Assembly: GCA_038025085.1 (NCBI GenBank)
Contig: CM076147.1
Coordinates: 39,616,766-39,680,765, forward strand
Direction of reading: 5' to 3'
DNA: 64,000 bases
DNA from: Tetragonia tetragonoides
Lineage: Eukaryota; Streptophyta; Magnoliopsida; Caryophyllales; Aizoaceae
The translations under genes were made by a program, and so were the position numbers. Shown here piece by piece: positions 47,018 through 59,023 of the stretch. Positions within the stretch are counted from its first letter, which is position 1, and each line of letters opens with the position of its first letter. The notes below the pieces were generated by a model. That model ran no database searches. It saw only the letters and a program-made list of their open reading frames with translations, and was not told where the DNA came from.

Positions 47018-50000
47018 CTATGGATGCACAAAGAGCATTGTCTTTGCAAGCTCAATCGCTTTCTCACGACCAAAGAATTTCTCGACTATGGCAAGGGAAA
47101 ACTCCATGGTGGTGCCTGGCCCTCTACTGGTAATAAGGTTGCCATCAACCACAACTCTGTTCTCAATTTCACTCGGGTCTGATAGCTTGTTGCACAGTGC
47201 AGGGAAAGCTGTTGCCTTCTTTCCCTGAAAAGCAAACAAAGACAGTCCTAATATCCACACAAAGAAAAGCAAAACAGAACTCCCATTTCAAGCATATTCA
47301 TCAGGAACTATAAACTAAGTATGGAAACAAATAAATATAATGAAGCTATATGATTGTCATACATTGATTTGCCATGCATTCAAATATCATGGGAAGTTCA
47401 AAATCTGCAGATTACGAGTCCAATGTGCTGAAGTGCAGTGCATAAGCAATGTATTAATACCGCCATATAGTAATGAGTGTCTCAACAGTAACATTAGATC
47501 ATTTAGATGATTAATTAGCCAACTCTTTTCAACTGCATGCTCCTATGAGCTATGTTACACAATAGAGTCAGCTAAAGCCTACAAGCACCCAAAATGATAC
47601 ATGCGTATGCGTCCAAGTTTCGGACATGGCTATTTTTTCAGAAAAAATTGCCAGTTTCGTGTCCCAATACCCATGTCAGAGTATCACGTTAGGGTGAAAC
47701 AAAGATTCAATGTAACGTATAATATATCTCTATACTTCAATAACAATTACAAAAGAAAAGAAAAAATTGGCCCTATTGGAAGAAAAGCGCTTTGTTTCGT
47801 TAAAAAATAAATAAATAAAACAAGAAAATGATCTGAACCAAATAGTTTTGAAGCTTTTGAGTACACATATCAAAGACCACTCTGAAACGGCAGTTTCGTG
47901 GTGAGCATGACATATGGGTTGCTGAAAGCATAATTGCTCAAACTGTACCTTAAGCAAGTCATGAGGTTCGAACACTAGTGCTGGGGATGCACACATCGCT
48001 CCATATGGTCTGTTTGATTCCCTCTGTTTCTTCAGCATCTCCACCAACTTTTCTGAGGCACCAAAAATCTCAGCCCCACCTAGTCCACCCTGCCAACATG
48101 CAGAGCATCATTTAAGAGTTAAGACCATCTGTCTATATTCTAGACTACTCACGAAAAAAGAGAAGCCATATCAAGATGGGAAGCACTTACAGGCAATACA
48201 ATAAGGTCATATGAAAATTTCTCAGCCTCGTCAAGAAGCATATCTCCCACCAGTTTCACTTTTCGAGAAGCCAATATCTCCAGTTTTGGCCCAACAGTGG
48301 CTACAATAACCTTCGCTTTTGCTCGTCGCAGGACATCAATTATAATAGTAGCCTCCATTTCCTCCGTGCCATCAGCTATAGGTACAAGAATCTAAGGGCC
48401 AGCAAATCCACATCATTTGGAGAAACACTCTCAAAATACACGACGGATATCCCAACAAAGAACAAAAGCAATGGATGACAAACAAGTTCTTTAATCCCCT
48501 ATGAGACTTATTTATAGCATTTTTAGGATGGTTTAACAGTCAACAACAGCCAGATATATGTATTTCAGATTCCCAGGCTGCATCTGTTACAACTTACAAA
48601 ACCAACTCCCGGTTTGGGGCCATATTCGCATATCTATTTCAATCCAGTACTAGTCTGGCTGCATAACTTAACTGAAAAAACACCATAGAGGGATATAGTA
48701 AAACTATTTGTAGCTGATTAGCCTGATTTGGCATCCATTAGTGACATGGTATGCAAAATGGGTAAGGAAAAAGAAAAAAGTGAGATATTGCGGAGAAAAA
48801 AAGACCAAAATGATTGCTTTTAGGTGTTTGATAAATAGGGAACCAAAATTCTTCCCAAATTCTTCTGCCATAAATCGCCTCTCGCGAACTCTTTTAGTTT
48901 TTCACAAAAGTTTCTTTATTTCTCTTTTTATTTCCCCAACGATGTTACATTTCCTAAGTGATGAGATTTGATCGTCTGCTAAGGTGCAGAGAATCAAAAG
49001 GGGGGTGGGGGTATCACAGGCAAATAAGAAAGAGGACACTGGAAACTTTACAAGCCAGCCTGAAGAGAGACAACCATTCCAGTTGGAGAGACAGACATGG
49101 CAGCGCGACTAAGCAGTACTACTGGAGAACGGACATGAGAAAGCTTGTGAGAATTTTATGGTGCAACAAAAACACAGACAAAATAGTGACTGCGACTAGG
49201 GTAGATGTTCAGGTCCAAAAGGTGGCTGTAAGGGAGAGGGGGGAATATGTTAGCATAAATGACATCAAAGTCTACAAAAGAAGCCAGGAAGGCACACCAA
49301 ACTTAAACTATCACCTAACTTGCTTCGACTCTTCACTTGGCAAACCAACAGCTAAACTACATGGGATATAATACAGCATAAGATTAGTGTCTCGCACTAC
49401 AGAGGATATACGGACACGCAACAAAATCATTGATCCAACTGGCAACCTCAACCTCACTCCCGATAACCACATGTGTGAGCACAACCTGTTCTTTATTTAG
49501 ATTTTCTGGAAATGTCTTAACACATAAAATCCAAACACTACAAATATTGCAATGGACCCCCTACATCATAAGATTCAAAAAAATCAAAAGTCAGAAACAC
49601 ATATCAACAAGTCGACAACAGCATAAATCCTACCAAACTATTTCAAGCAATACATCCTTGCTCAAGTTGAAACCCCACAATGTACAACGGCATGGCTCCT
49701 AAGGCCATGAACTTCAGCCGTTCTCCACTTTCTAAAGTTGATATAAAACTAATAAGCTGATAAAAATCAATTCACTACAGATAGGAACTTAAATCACTGA
49801 AGAAGTAACAGCAACTAAAACATAGAGTCTCCAGATGGACATACAGAGTCAACAAAAAGAGAAGGACTTGACTGCTATTTATAGTAAAATGAGTAATTGA
49901 TATGCCAACGAAAGTGAAACATTGAAATTGCAGCTGGTACGGTTAAATAACACTCGAAGCATATGACTGGAAAATCTCACCTGCGGACAATCGGTAAATG

Positions 50001-53000
50001 TCCACTGCATTGGATTCAGCTCCCTGATCAGATATTCATCTCCATGATTGGGCCGCATGAGCTAAATAGATAATTAAGCAAACAAAGTAAACAAGTAGAT
50101 AAGAATTCAAGCAGACAAGACATTACATTTTGATGGTCAAAAAGTGCAGGAAACAAAAGATGAAAACTAGCACTGAATCGTCTATGGGAATTCGAGAAAT
50201 CAAGCAAATAGCATGTTTCATCATCAATATGATTTCCAACAGGAATGGCACTGATAACCAAGAACCAACAGAGTGGAAGCTTGGTCCATCCATCCATAAT
50301 GAACCCACATATACCAACTTCCACTCCGTCCAAGCCGACAAGAAGAAACTAAACATTCCACTTATAAATGCCAAGCTACTGATGCAATTGCAAGAACAGA
50401 AAATTTATTATATTTCCTGGGTAATGGTATACCCATTTTTTCATTGACCAGAGTCCAGAAAGAAGAGAGTATAAGAAAGAAAAATAAAAGAAGGGGGCGG
50501 GGCAGGAGAGGAATGACAGACAAAGGGAAAGTGTCCGACCATGGCATACATAAAGCTTACATCTGATGGTACAACAAGAAAAATGGTATCACGTCCGCTT
50601 CACCATGATGTATCTTAGGACACTAAAGGCTAAAATTGTTCACAGGAAAAAGCATACCAGGGGCGCAGCAACTTCATCAGCCTTTTGTGTCCCACACAAT
50701 TGTTCAACTAATGCCACTGAATATTCCATTGCTGTACCTGGCCCACGACTTGTCACAACTTTACCATCTTGCTGGACCCTAGTTTCAACTGCGGTTGCTG
50801 AAGATGACAATTGCTCCATAAATGAAGGGTAACAAGTTGCCTGTCAAACACAGAACACAAATTAAAATATGCTCTCTCCCCATAATCAATACAACATGAA
50901 ACTAGTAGTACCATCAGTAGCACAGTTGTTCAATTTTCCTGAAGTCTATTGGTAAACAGAACAACTTACAGGAAGAATCAATAGACAAAATACAACTACA
51001 TCAGAAGCTACCTTTAGTCCTTTAAGCAAACCCCATGAACCCAATGCAACTGCAGGTGCTGCACATATTGCAGCATGAAGACGGCCATCTGAAGCTTGCT
51101 TCTCTACCATATTTTTCAAGACCGCACAGTCTTTTAAAGTAGCAGCACCTGGCATCCCTCCCTAAGGTGTTAAGTAAAAGCCCGCTCTTTAGTTAGTAAT
51201 AATGAATCAGTCAGGACATATACTATTGTAAAGAAAAGCATGTAAGGAGATTGGCAAAGAACTTGGCACTCCATTTTTTGCTTCAGAAACTTCATATGCA
51301 TCCCCTCTATGATTTGCAGTACATCCCCATGGCCCATGCAATTTATTTCGGTTAATATAAAATGCACCCTATCATATAGTTTTATCATTGCTAAAATCCT
51401 TCATATTCTTGTACAGAAGAGAGAATCAGTTATTAACTGGCAGATGGCAATTGTTCTTGAAAACTTCCATGTCATAAAATACTAAACGGTAAGAAACCAT
51501 ACGCTTCCTTTTTAGTTAAGTCCTTAAATGGTATTTTTTTCCCAAAGCACACTTAAAAAGGCCTGCCTTGGGGCTAATTAATTGAAAGAAAAAAAGAAAA
51601 GAAAAGGTTCACAGTACAATGTTCTCACTGGAAGGGGACTTTGAAGCACATCTTGAGATCACTGATGGTCAAGAAGAGTAACGAAAAAATCACAACAATT
51701 AAGGGCATGCATTGAAATTACAAACAAGCACCAAAACGAATTGATGACATAGTGAAATTAGCCACCCAGAGTCCAAATGCAGATAACATAGCTTTAAGAG
51801 GAAAACTTACATCACGCAAATGTTAGTACTATGCACACCCAGGTAAACAATAACATGCAAACAAATCAAATATTATAGAAGAAAACCACAGTCCATTAGT
51901 TGCGAAACTCTACTAGGGATGGATTAGTGGAGGGGGTAAGGTAATTACAGGAAGAGAAATGAGATCGAAAACATTCTCACTACAGTCACTTATCAACGAA
52001 TCAGCAACGATCTTCACACCATGACAAGCGTCAATATGAAGCTCCTTCTCAACAGAAGCTACTGTCACATCAGCTCCTGCCCTCCTCAATATGTCAATGG
52101 TAATCACAGCCTCCAGTGGCTCTGTCCCGTTCGCAATTGGAACCAACACCTAAAACCCCACAAAAGCCACAATAACCAAGAGTCAAATTAAGAGTACATA
52201 GAGTGAGCTAATTCCCACGCGACATAGTTATCATAGAAACATTCCAACAAACAAGTTAAACAAACAAAATGATTGCAACATTCAGGAAGACTGTATCTAG
52301 TTGGCATCAACACCTAAAACCCACAAGAACACAATCAGCAAAGTCGAACTAGAAGCATATTTATTGGATACATCAATTAACAGTACTATTGTAGCAAATT
52401 TAAATAAAAATAGATCATCCAAATGAAGAACAGGAAATATACTTAAAAGGGTCCAGATTTCCTTGGGAATCAACATATAAAACCTACAATTAAACCAATA
52501 AGCAAAGTTCATACAAGAGCAATCCATGAAAACCACAAATATTCAAAATGATCGCAAGAATTCAGGGAAATTTTATAATTTTCGAAAACAGCCTAAAACC
52601 CACAGATATGCGGAGCCAAAAGCAACATATAAAATGACAAAATGTTCAATTACCAAGCAAACAAAAAAAACCCACATCACAAATAATAGATAAAACCTCA
52701 AAATGTACATGAATGAATCAAAAACAACACAACCCAAATCAAAACAACATATAAAACGACCAATAAGTTCAGTGGGAGGGGCATATATTTTACCGTTTTA
52801 GTATCTGAAGCCATAGCTGAAGGTGAAGCAGAAACAGAAGTAGAGATGGTGGAGACTCTTGAGAGGTTTGTGGAGGAGAGAGAAAATGGAGAGCACAAAT
52901 TCAGTCGGGTTTTGAGAGTGGTTTGTTGTCGGGTTAGAGTTATACTAGAGGAAGAGAGAGGTTTAAGGTGACGCGTGGCGAGTGGGCTGGGTCGGGCTGA

Positions 53001-53036
53001 GAGACTAGAAAGTGCAGTGAGAGAGGGACGAGCCAT
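47018..53036 (-). CDS. Double-domain DJ-1/PfpI protein with plastid-type transit peptide, 8 exons
   Basis: Exons 53036-52794, 52149-51949, 51161-51012, 50840-50658, 50061-49981, 48391-48191, 48089-47949 and 47224-47018 are all phase 0, giving 468 aa. The first about 75 residues are Ser/Thr/Arg-rich (MARPSLTALSSLSARPSPLA), as in a chloroplast transit peptide. Two DJ-1 domains follow, each with the exon pattern VLVPIA / GG(M/L)(P/G)GA / SRGPGT. The nucleophile-elbow cysteines are C181 (AAICAAPA) and C386 (GAMCASPA). The two halves share intron positions, so the fusion arose by internal duplication. Plant DJ-1 proteins are stress-protective and reported as glyoxalase/deglycase-like. The leader suggests the DJ1B type. 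An ATG at 53048 could add four residues. Confidence 0.92.
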
Positions 53037-53048
53037 GGTCGGTCTCAT

Positions 53049-55245
53049 CTTTTACGCTACCTTTTTTTGTGCCAAATCCCAAATGTGCCATTTTTGCTGA
53101 GCCAAACAAAAAACTAAAAATGGAAGAGCAAAAAAAAAAAAATTGTTTCAATTGTTTATTATTAATTTGAACTAGGCAAAACCTTGAAATAAAAATAAAT
53201 TAAAATCATAATAATAGATCTGTACTTGGAAGAAAATATTTTTGATAGAGGGTAGCTTTTTTAACACGAGAATATTATTTTGGTCGATTGGATAAAAAAA
53301 AATTATTTTTTTATTAGCATATCACATTGTAGATTATTTTCTTCTCGATACACATGCAATATTTTTCACCTTTAGTTTGATCGATTTTTGATAGATTGTG
53401 ATTTATCATGATGTTGAAATGTTGGGATATAAAGAAAAATGATTGTCAAGATACACACTAATAATTTTTGTTTTACATTATATTTTTGGAGATAATTTTG
53501 ACAATTTGGTCTGGTTGAATATGGCAGGAAATATTTTTTTGTGGATTACTTATTATTCAAGTACTTGAATTGGATCTTATTAACAATAGTAATCACTTGA
53601 TATATATGTTATCTGACGGAGAGTTCTAATTCTTATACGAGTTGATGTAAATGGATGTGGAACTTGTTTTTTTAATGTGACATACCTTATGGTAAACATT
53701 TAATATACATGACAACGGGTTTCAAATTATGGTAGCATCAAAAATTGCAAATCTACCTAGTTTATTATTATCTATATACTGCACAGTGCACACTTTATTG
53801 AACATGATGGGAAAAAAATGATTGTGCACTTGCGCTACCAATGATCACTTATGCAATTCACTAGTTGAAATAAAAAATGGAATATACTAAAATCAATTTT
53901 ACATATCTTCCTTTTTTTTACTCTCGAAATGAAATGATATGTGAAGGTAACTAATATTTATCATCCATTCACACTATTAATAATTTAATAGAAACCTTCA
54001 AATCTAATGCTAGTTGGAACTTTGAATGATGAAACACCTTTTTAAACAGAAAAACAAACACTTTTAAGGAAAATGGTACAAAATAGGATAGTATTATAAA
54101 CCCTAAATCAATATAATGATAACACATTAAATCGGTAAGTTACAATGCGGGGCAAAGGCACATTGTACATCGCACAAATAGAGATCTGAGACACCCTATA
54201 AGAAAATGCACTTGCACATTCTTTATTTTACGTTTTTTGTTTTAAAAAATAAATTACCAACTTATACAATACAATGGTGTCTCAATAAAGAAAACAAAAA
54301 TCTAATGCATGGATGTTGGCTCGTTTTTATATTTAAGGTTAGTAAGGAGTTGCCCACAACTTGGGGGATTAAGGGGCATTCCAAATTGTGAAACATGAGA
54401 ATCGAATCCACATCAAGTGAGGACGTTGATTCATTCCTTTAGTTGACAAGGAAAACACAAGTTTGGTTTACTAGTAATTTACGATGGTAGAATTAATAAC
54501 ATAGATAACTTAACTTACTAGGGTTCCGTGAAATAAGCTATATGTCCTATTGCCAAGCAAATAATTGTTGGCATTTCTTTTTAATATCATAATAGTGAAA
54601 AATCTAACTTATTGGAATTGGAACTTTTGACGTGAACCTAATAATCTGTTATGTACTGCATGTAACTCACTAACAGAAGTACTTTAGGTGAAATCTATTG
54701 AACATTGTAATCAAAACATGGGTTTTTACAATATTCTATCACCACATATGCCTTTATTTACCACTTGTACCAAATCAAACACTTAATTCAATAAATTGAC
54801 AATCAAATTATACTTTTGCTTGCATAGTGATTTCATGATACATTTGTACCATTTATTAACTACTTTTGATCCTATTGTTCAGAATTTTTACTCTGCAAAT
54901 CTAGTTTTAGATTCTACAAACTCAAAACATAACATTAATTGCATAAAACAACAAAAACAACAAACGCCCATATGTAACACGTACTTATGTAACTCTATCC
55001 AAACATTATGAATCTTAAGCTAGATAAATGACAAAATTGCTGACTTAACAAGAACTAGAAGAACAGATCAACATAAATGAAAACTAAATTACTCCGTTTT
55101 AGCAAGTTTTAATTAAGGTATTCTTTCCTGATGTAGGAAATAACGTTACTTTGAATGATAAACCCCTCCATTTCTAATTGTTTAAGGACATTTAAATATT
55201 GTGATGTGATTTTCTTCACACTATAACAAAGATAACCTTCGTGTC
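53049..55245. other. Intergenic between DJ-1 and the IDM1 leader; no gene seen
   Basis: Very AT-rich with no reliable open frame. The two genes are divergent, so both promoters should be here. No TATA box stands out confidently. Confidence 0.45.
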
Positions 55246-55564
55246 TTAGGAGAGAGAGTGAGAGAGAAGGAGAGAGAAAGAGAGTGAACGCCATTTGTTG
55301 CAAAGCGAGAACAATTCGGGGAAAAACCGAAGCATTTCGCTTTTTAATTTAGTAAATTTATTCACACACTTTGAGCTTGGAACTGCAGGTGGGTGTTTGT
55401 TTTTTCGTGATTGCTAATGGTGATAACACCGAAGTTTGTTGTTGTTGTTGTTGTTGCACTGACATTTTGTTGATTTCTCGGCAGAAATCCCTCAAATTTC
55501 GAAACCCTAATTTACCATATTTGGAGCCCCTTTTTGCATGTTCATCTGGGTATGCTCTCAAAAG
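55246..55564 (+). other. Probable 5'-UTR exon of the IDM1-type gene
   Basis: A GA-rich stretch (about 55249-55285) followed by a less AT-rich segment ends in CTCAAAAG|GTTAGT, a fair donor. The next plus-strand coding exon starts at 59024, behind the acceptor GAGCCTAG (about 59010). No other + strand gene lies between, so this is likely the IDM1 leader with an intron of about 3.4 kb. This is inference from composition and splice signals. Confidence 0.4.
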
Positions 55565-56028
55565 GTTAGTATATCTTCACTTATTACTTTTATTTAGAGT
55601 GTGGCTCGTACTTTCCACTATCTCAGATCTTTTGCTGTGATTCGTTGTTCTATTGCAAAATTAATGGGTTTTTCTGATTTTCTTTTGTTCTCATTTTGAT
55701 TAATTTGGGGTTTGCTGTTGTTGAATTCTTAAGTTGAAGTTATTAGCCAATTTATTCCCCCCCATAATGAAGAGAGTAAATATTATTATCTGTTTTTCAT
55801 TCTTTTTGCTTGAGTTTGTTTTCTTCAAAATTAGAAAATCTTCCCTTGTTATATTTCTATGGAATATGCAGATATAGTCTGGATGGGTTGTGTAACTGCA
55901 TTCTTTATTTTCTGTTATTCCTGCATCATAGCTCAATAATATGGTCATAATTATTTTAAAGAAAACTCAAGGGAAAGAGTTTGAAGAATTGAAGCTTGGT
56001 GAAACAGACCTACTGTCTTTAAGACTAA

Positions 56029-56210
56029 GGTGGTGTTTGGCCCAAAAGTAGAAGCTCCAATTAGATGCTTCTACTTTTGGGCCTCTTAGAGGGTGTTTTA
56101 AGAATTCTGGAAGTTGAAAATGGGGGTGAGGAGGAGGTGGAGGGGATGGTTTGTGAGGGAAATTAGGGGCAAAAAGTAGAAGCCACTCACAAGTTAGGCC
56201 AAACACACTC
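56029..56210. mobile_element. Short Tourist-like MITE
   Basis: GGTGGTGTTTGGCC and its near-complement GGCCAAACACACTC are the ends, with TAA directly outside each (56026-56028, 56211-56213). The interior repeats AAAAGTAGAAGC in both orientations. Confidence 0.6.
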
Positions 56211-56499
56211 TAAGTAGTTGGCAAATTTAAGTCACTTTAAGGTCACTGAGATGGCAGCTGAATCAACTAGAAAAAGTTGTTTTCCAAATGAGGGTTGCAA
56301 CTAGCAACCTCATCTCCCCAGGATGGCAAGTGCGTGGATAGTAAGATCAAAATAGAAATGCTCGTGCAATGAATACTAAAATTTTTTAGATAAGAAAAAT
56401 TTTATTAGATGAAGAAACAGAATACATAGAGGATAAGATATCCTCCAAACATAATCAATCCCTAGCTAAAATCTAATGAAGAAAATACAAAACCTAAGG

Positions 56500-57276
56500 C
56501 TACTTTCCATGAAGGAAGCCCCTCTTAAGCCCGTGCCCATCATAATTGACATCGCACTTTAACTTTTCCAGCTCCCGGTTCATCCTCTTAGCCTTAGAGT
56601 CGAGAATGGCCCTCCTCCCCACACTATCAGCCTCCTTAGAGCCAAGAACTGCCTTTAAACCTCTATCCTTAGACTCCTTAGGACCGAGAGACGTTTTCTT
56701 CCCTGTACCATCAGTAAGGAACATCCCCCCCGTATCCAAAATCGCATTACCACGATCATCGGCCTCCGTGCTACCTAGGGAATAGCGGCTTGAGATGCAA
56801 GGTTTCGGGATAGGCAAAATCCCATCACCCTCAGGTTCCCTTTCTTTCATTGTATCATCTTGGTAAGCCCCAATAAGGACCTCCAATCCCTTAGAGATAT
56901 CCAGTGCCTTACGACCATGTAAAAGATTAATATTGGCAGGAGAGCCCTCTTTGGCAACTTCTTCGCCCCTTAGAAGGCCAGTAACCCCACCCTCCTCATC
57001 GAATAACCGAGTATCATCTAGGTAATCTCCCGGTGTTTCCGGCACAAACTCCAAGTCCCTATTACTCCTAAGGTGCTCTAGCAACAACTCGTTTCCTGTA
57101 ATAAACGGATCATCCTCAAAATCATAGTCATCCTCATCCTCCGTACTCACCTCGTCCGCCCAAGACCTAACACCCTTGGCAGAAACAATTGGGGTAAACC
57201 TATTGGATGTATCCATAACCGGACCACTCAAAAAGGGTTGTTGGCTAACAACCATCTCCCTTTCTTGTGAACTCAT
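56500..57276 (-). CDS. LINE ORF1-like protein, second frame
   Basis: 258 aa from MSSQEREMVVSQQPFLSGPV. It is acidic in the first third (STEDEDDYDFEDDPF) and otherwise has no domain I can name. Its start codon shares the A of the preceding stop codon, an arrangement that would allow termination-reinitiation. Alternatively, the two frames were one ORF1 interrupted by an indel. It terminates just before the element's 3' end. Confidence 0.45.
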   Translation of the reverse strand: MSSQEREMVVSQQPFLSGPVMDTSNRFTPIVSAKGVRSWADEVSTEDEDDYDFEDDPFITGNELLLEHLRSNRDLEFVPETPGDYLDDTRLFDEEGGVTGLLRGEEVAKEGSPANINLLHGRKALDISKGLEVLIGAYQDDTMKEREPEGDGILPIPKPCISSRYSLGSTEADDRGNAILDTGGMFLTDGTGKKTSLGPKESKDRGLKAVLGSKEADSVGRRAILDSKAKRMNRELEKLKCDVNYDGHGLKRGFLHGK

Positions 57277-58340
57277 CAGCCTTCGTCCACTGCCAAAGGA
57301 ACATTCATTCGATCTAAAGTCTGTGCACCAACATCCTCCTGGTGCCCTGAAGACCCAGAAAACCCAGCCAAAGCTAGCACTGGTGCGCCACTACTTAACG
57401 GAGCATTGGCTGACCCACCAACCTGACCACCCTCTAGTGATATCCTCACCTCAAGTCCCCCCACATTCAGGAGTAAAGCAGAGGAGGGGCATTGAGGAAG
57501 AGTAGCAAGGATTTGTCCCAAATCAATATTAATCTGGACTTTGGGATCACCTGCAATTCCAAACGAACCTGTTGCCCTACTCACACCACAAGTAGGGGGC
57601 CCAGCTTCATCACGCGCGGGCCCATGTCCAGTACGTGTGGGTCCACGCGCCTCAACAGGCTCAGGGCGCGTGGGATCACGCCCCTCAATGGTCCCAGGGC
57701 GCGTGGACTCACGCGTCACAATTGGCTCAGGGCGCGTGTGCTCACGCGCCTCCATTGTGCCACCACGGGCTCCGGGCGCTGCTGACTGAAGCACCCGAGG
57801 CCGAGCTGCCTGAAAGGAGTTAGGAGACCTAACCTGACCGCACTCCGAGCACCGGTGGTGCGTGGCTCCGGCAACCGCTCTCCGATAGCTACGCTCTCCA
57901 TTGGTCTCAGATCTAGTATTCAACCTCGGAAATCGACTTCCAGAGGAGATCTGGGGAAAGCACCCGACCACCTTGGCGAGAGCTTCCTTGAAATCGTCCC
58001 ACCTCCGGCCATCCTTACCGCTAGGCACAAACACCGCAGTCGACCTCCCATGTCGGCTCAGACCAATTTCCAGGAACGAACCCTTCGAGTTCGATTTGAC
58101 CTTAACCCATCCTAGGGTTCTCCCGAACCGCCTCTTCTCTTCGAAACCACCCTTGGCTAGCAGATCCGAACCGATGAGACCCACCAACCACCGCGCCATC
58201 GTCGCCGTCATGTGGACCCGCCGACATTTATCGCGGCCTTTCTCCCAGATTTTAACAAAACCTCCTTCCCTGAGTTTCTCAGGGTACAGATCGAAGGATT
58301 TCCCTTCGATCTGAACTGTGGTGGGCAGTAGAGAACCCAT
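57276..58340 (-). CDS. LINE ORF1-like protein, N-terminal part
   Basis: 354 aa. The N-terminal about 130 residues (VQIEGKSFDLYPEKLREGG, WVKVKSNSKGSFLEIGLS) resemble the leading domain of ORF1/DUF4283-like proteins of plant non-LTR retroelements. A candidate zinc-binding motif HHRCSECGQV follows. An Arg/Pro/Glu-rich repeat region (EAREHTRPEPIVTRESTRPG and similar, 57600-57750) makes the local DNA very GC-rich and produces long open frames on the other strand, which I regard as shadows. Its TGA overlaps the ATG of the next frame by one base (TGATG). Confidence 0.5.
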   Translation of the reverse strand: MGSLLPTTVQIEGKSFDLYPEKLREGGFVKIWEKGRDKCRRVHMTATMARWLVGLIGSDLLAKGGFEEKRRFGRTLGWVKVKSNSKGSFLEIGLSRHGRSTAVFVPSGKDGRRWDDFKEALAKVVGCFPQISSGSRFPRLNTRSETNGERSYRRAVAGATHHRCSECGQVRSPNSFQAARPRVLQSAAPGARGGTMEAREHTRPEPIVTRESTRPGTIEGRDPTRPEPVEARGPTRTGHGPARDEAGPPTCGVSRATGSFGIAGDPKVQINIDLGQILATLPQCPSSALLLNVGGLEVRISLEGGQVGGSANAPLSSGAPVLALAGFSGSSGHQEDVGAQTLDRMNVPLAVDEG

Positions 58341-59023
58341 TAGCAGGTGGGGAAGCCATGGGAGGAGAGAGAAGAAGAGAAGAGGGAAGAAGAAAGGTAG
58401 CGGTGAGAGAGAGAGCGCATTTTAGGGTTTTAGAAAGAGAACATCAGATAAACTTAAGTTACAAGGAACTTGGATATAGCCGTTCCTTTAAGCTCCATTG
58501 TGGTAGAATGTGGGAAGATTGCAATTTCAAATCACTGAAACTAGATGCTTCTATGTTTGCCTTTTGTTGTTGAGTAGAGGAAATATTAAATTAAAATGAT
58601 CTGTATTGGATCCAAGATCATTTCAATTGATTATATAGGGTGCTATTTGTGGAGAGAGGGTGTGTGACATGCCTGTTAATAGAACTAAGCTTGGTTCTCT
58701 GAGAGTCCTCTGGTATATCATTTTGTAATAAATCTTTTTTTTTTCCAGCCTCTTGCAAATTTAAACATTCTAGATATTATTTGGAAAGTACCTGTACCGA
58801 ACTTGTTCTGGCATTCATCAAACTTATCCCAGTATAGGAAAGGATATGTCACCTGTATCCTGTTACTAAGTAAACATATTGAAATGCAAACAAGTGACGT
58901 TGGGGGGAACTTGACATATTCTGCTATCCAATTTTGATCTGTAACAGGGTTCAAGATTGTTCTGTGAAATGTAGCAGACTGGACCAAGGTCTCTCTGAAC
59001 AGAGCCTAGGTCAGTAGGTCACA

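Larger units (their letters stand above)
56380..58440 (-). mobile_element. LINE-derived element keeping ORF1-like region but lacking reverse transcriptase
   Basis: Two adjacent minus-strand frames (58340-57276 and 57276-56500) are followed by a short 3' part ending TAATAAAATTTTTCTTATC and an A-rich tail. This is typical of plant non-LTR elements. The second frame ends in MNRELEKLKCDVNYDGHG, reminiscent of the region just before ORF2 in plant LINEs, yet no endonuclease or reverse transcriptase follows. The simplest reading is an internally deleted, non-autonomous LINE sitting antisense in the presumed IDM1 5'-UTR intron. No target duplication was identified. Confidence 0.6.

Noticed and set aside
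48958..49371. 137-codon + strand frame (MMRFDRLLRCRESKGG...)
   Set aside because: Lies in a DJ-1 intron, no recognisable domain, probably chance or an old TE fragment.
57492..58314. Plus-strand frames of 82-137 codons
   Set aside because: Shadows of the GC-rich repeat region of the LINE ORF1-like frame.
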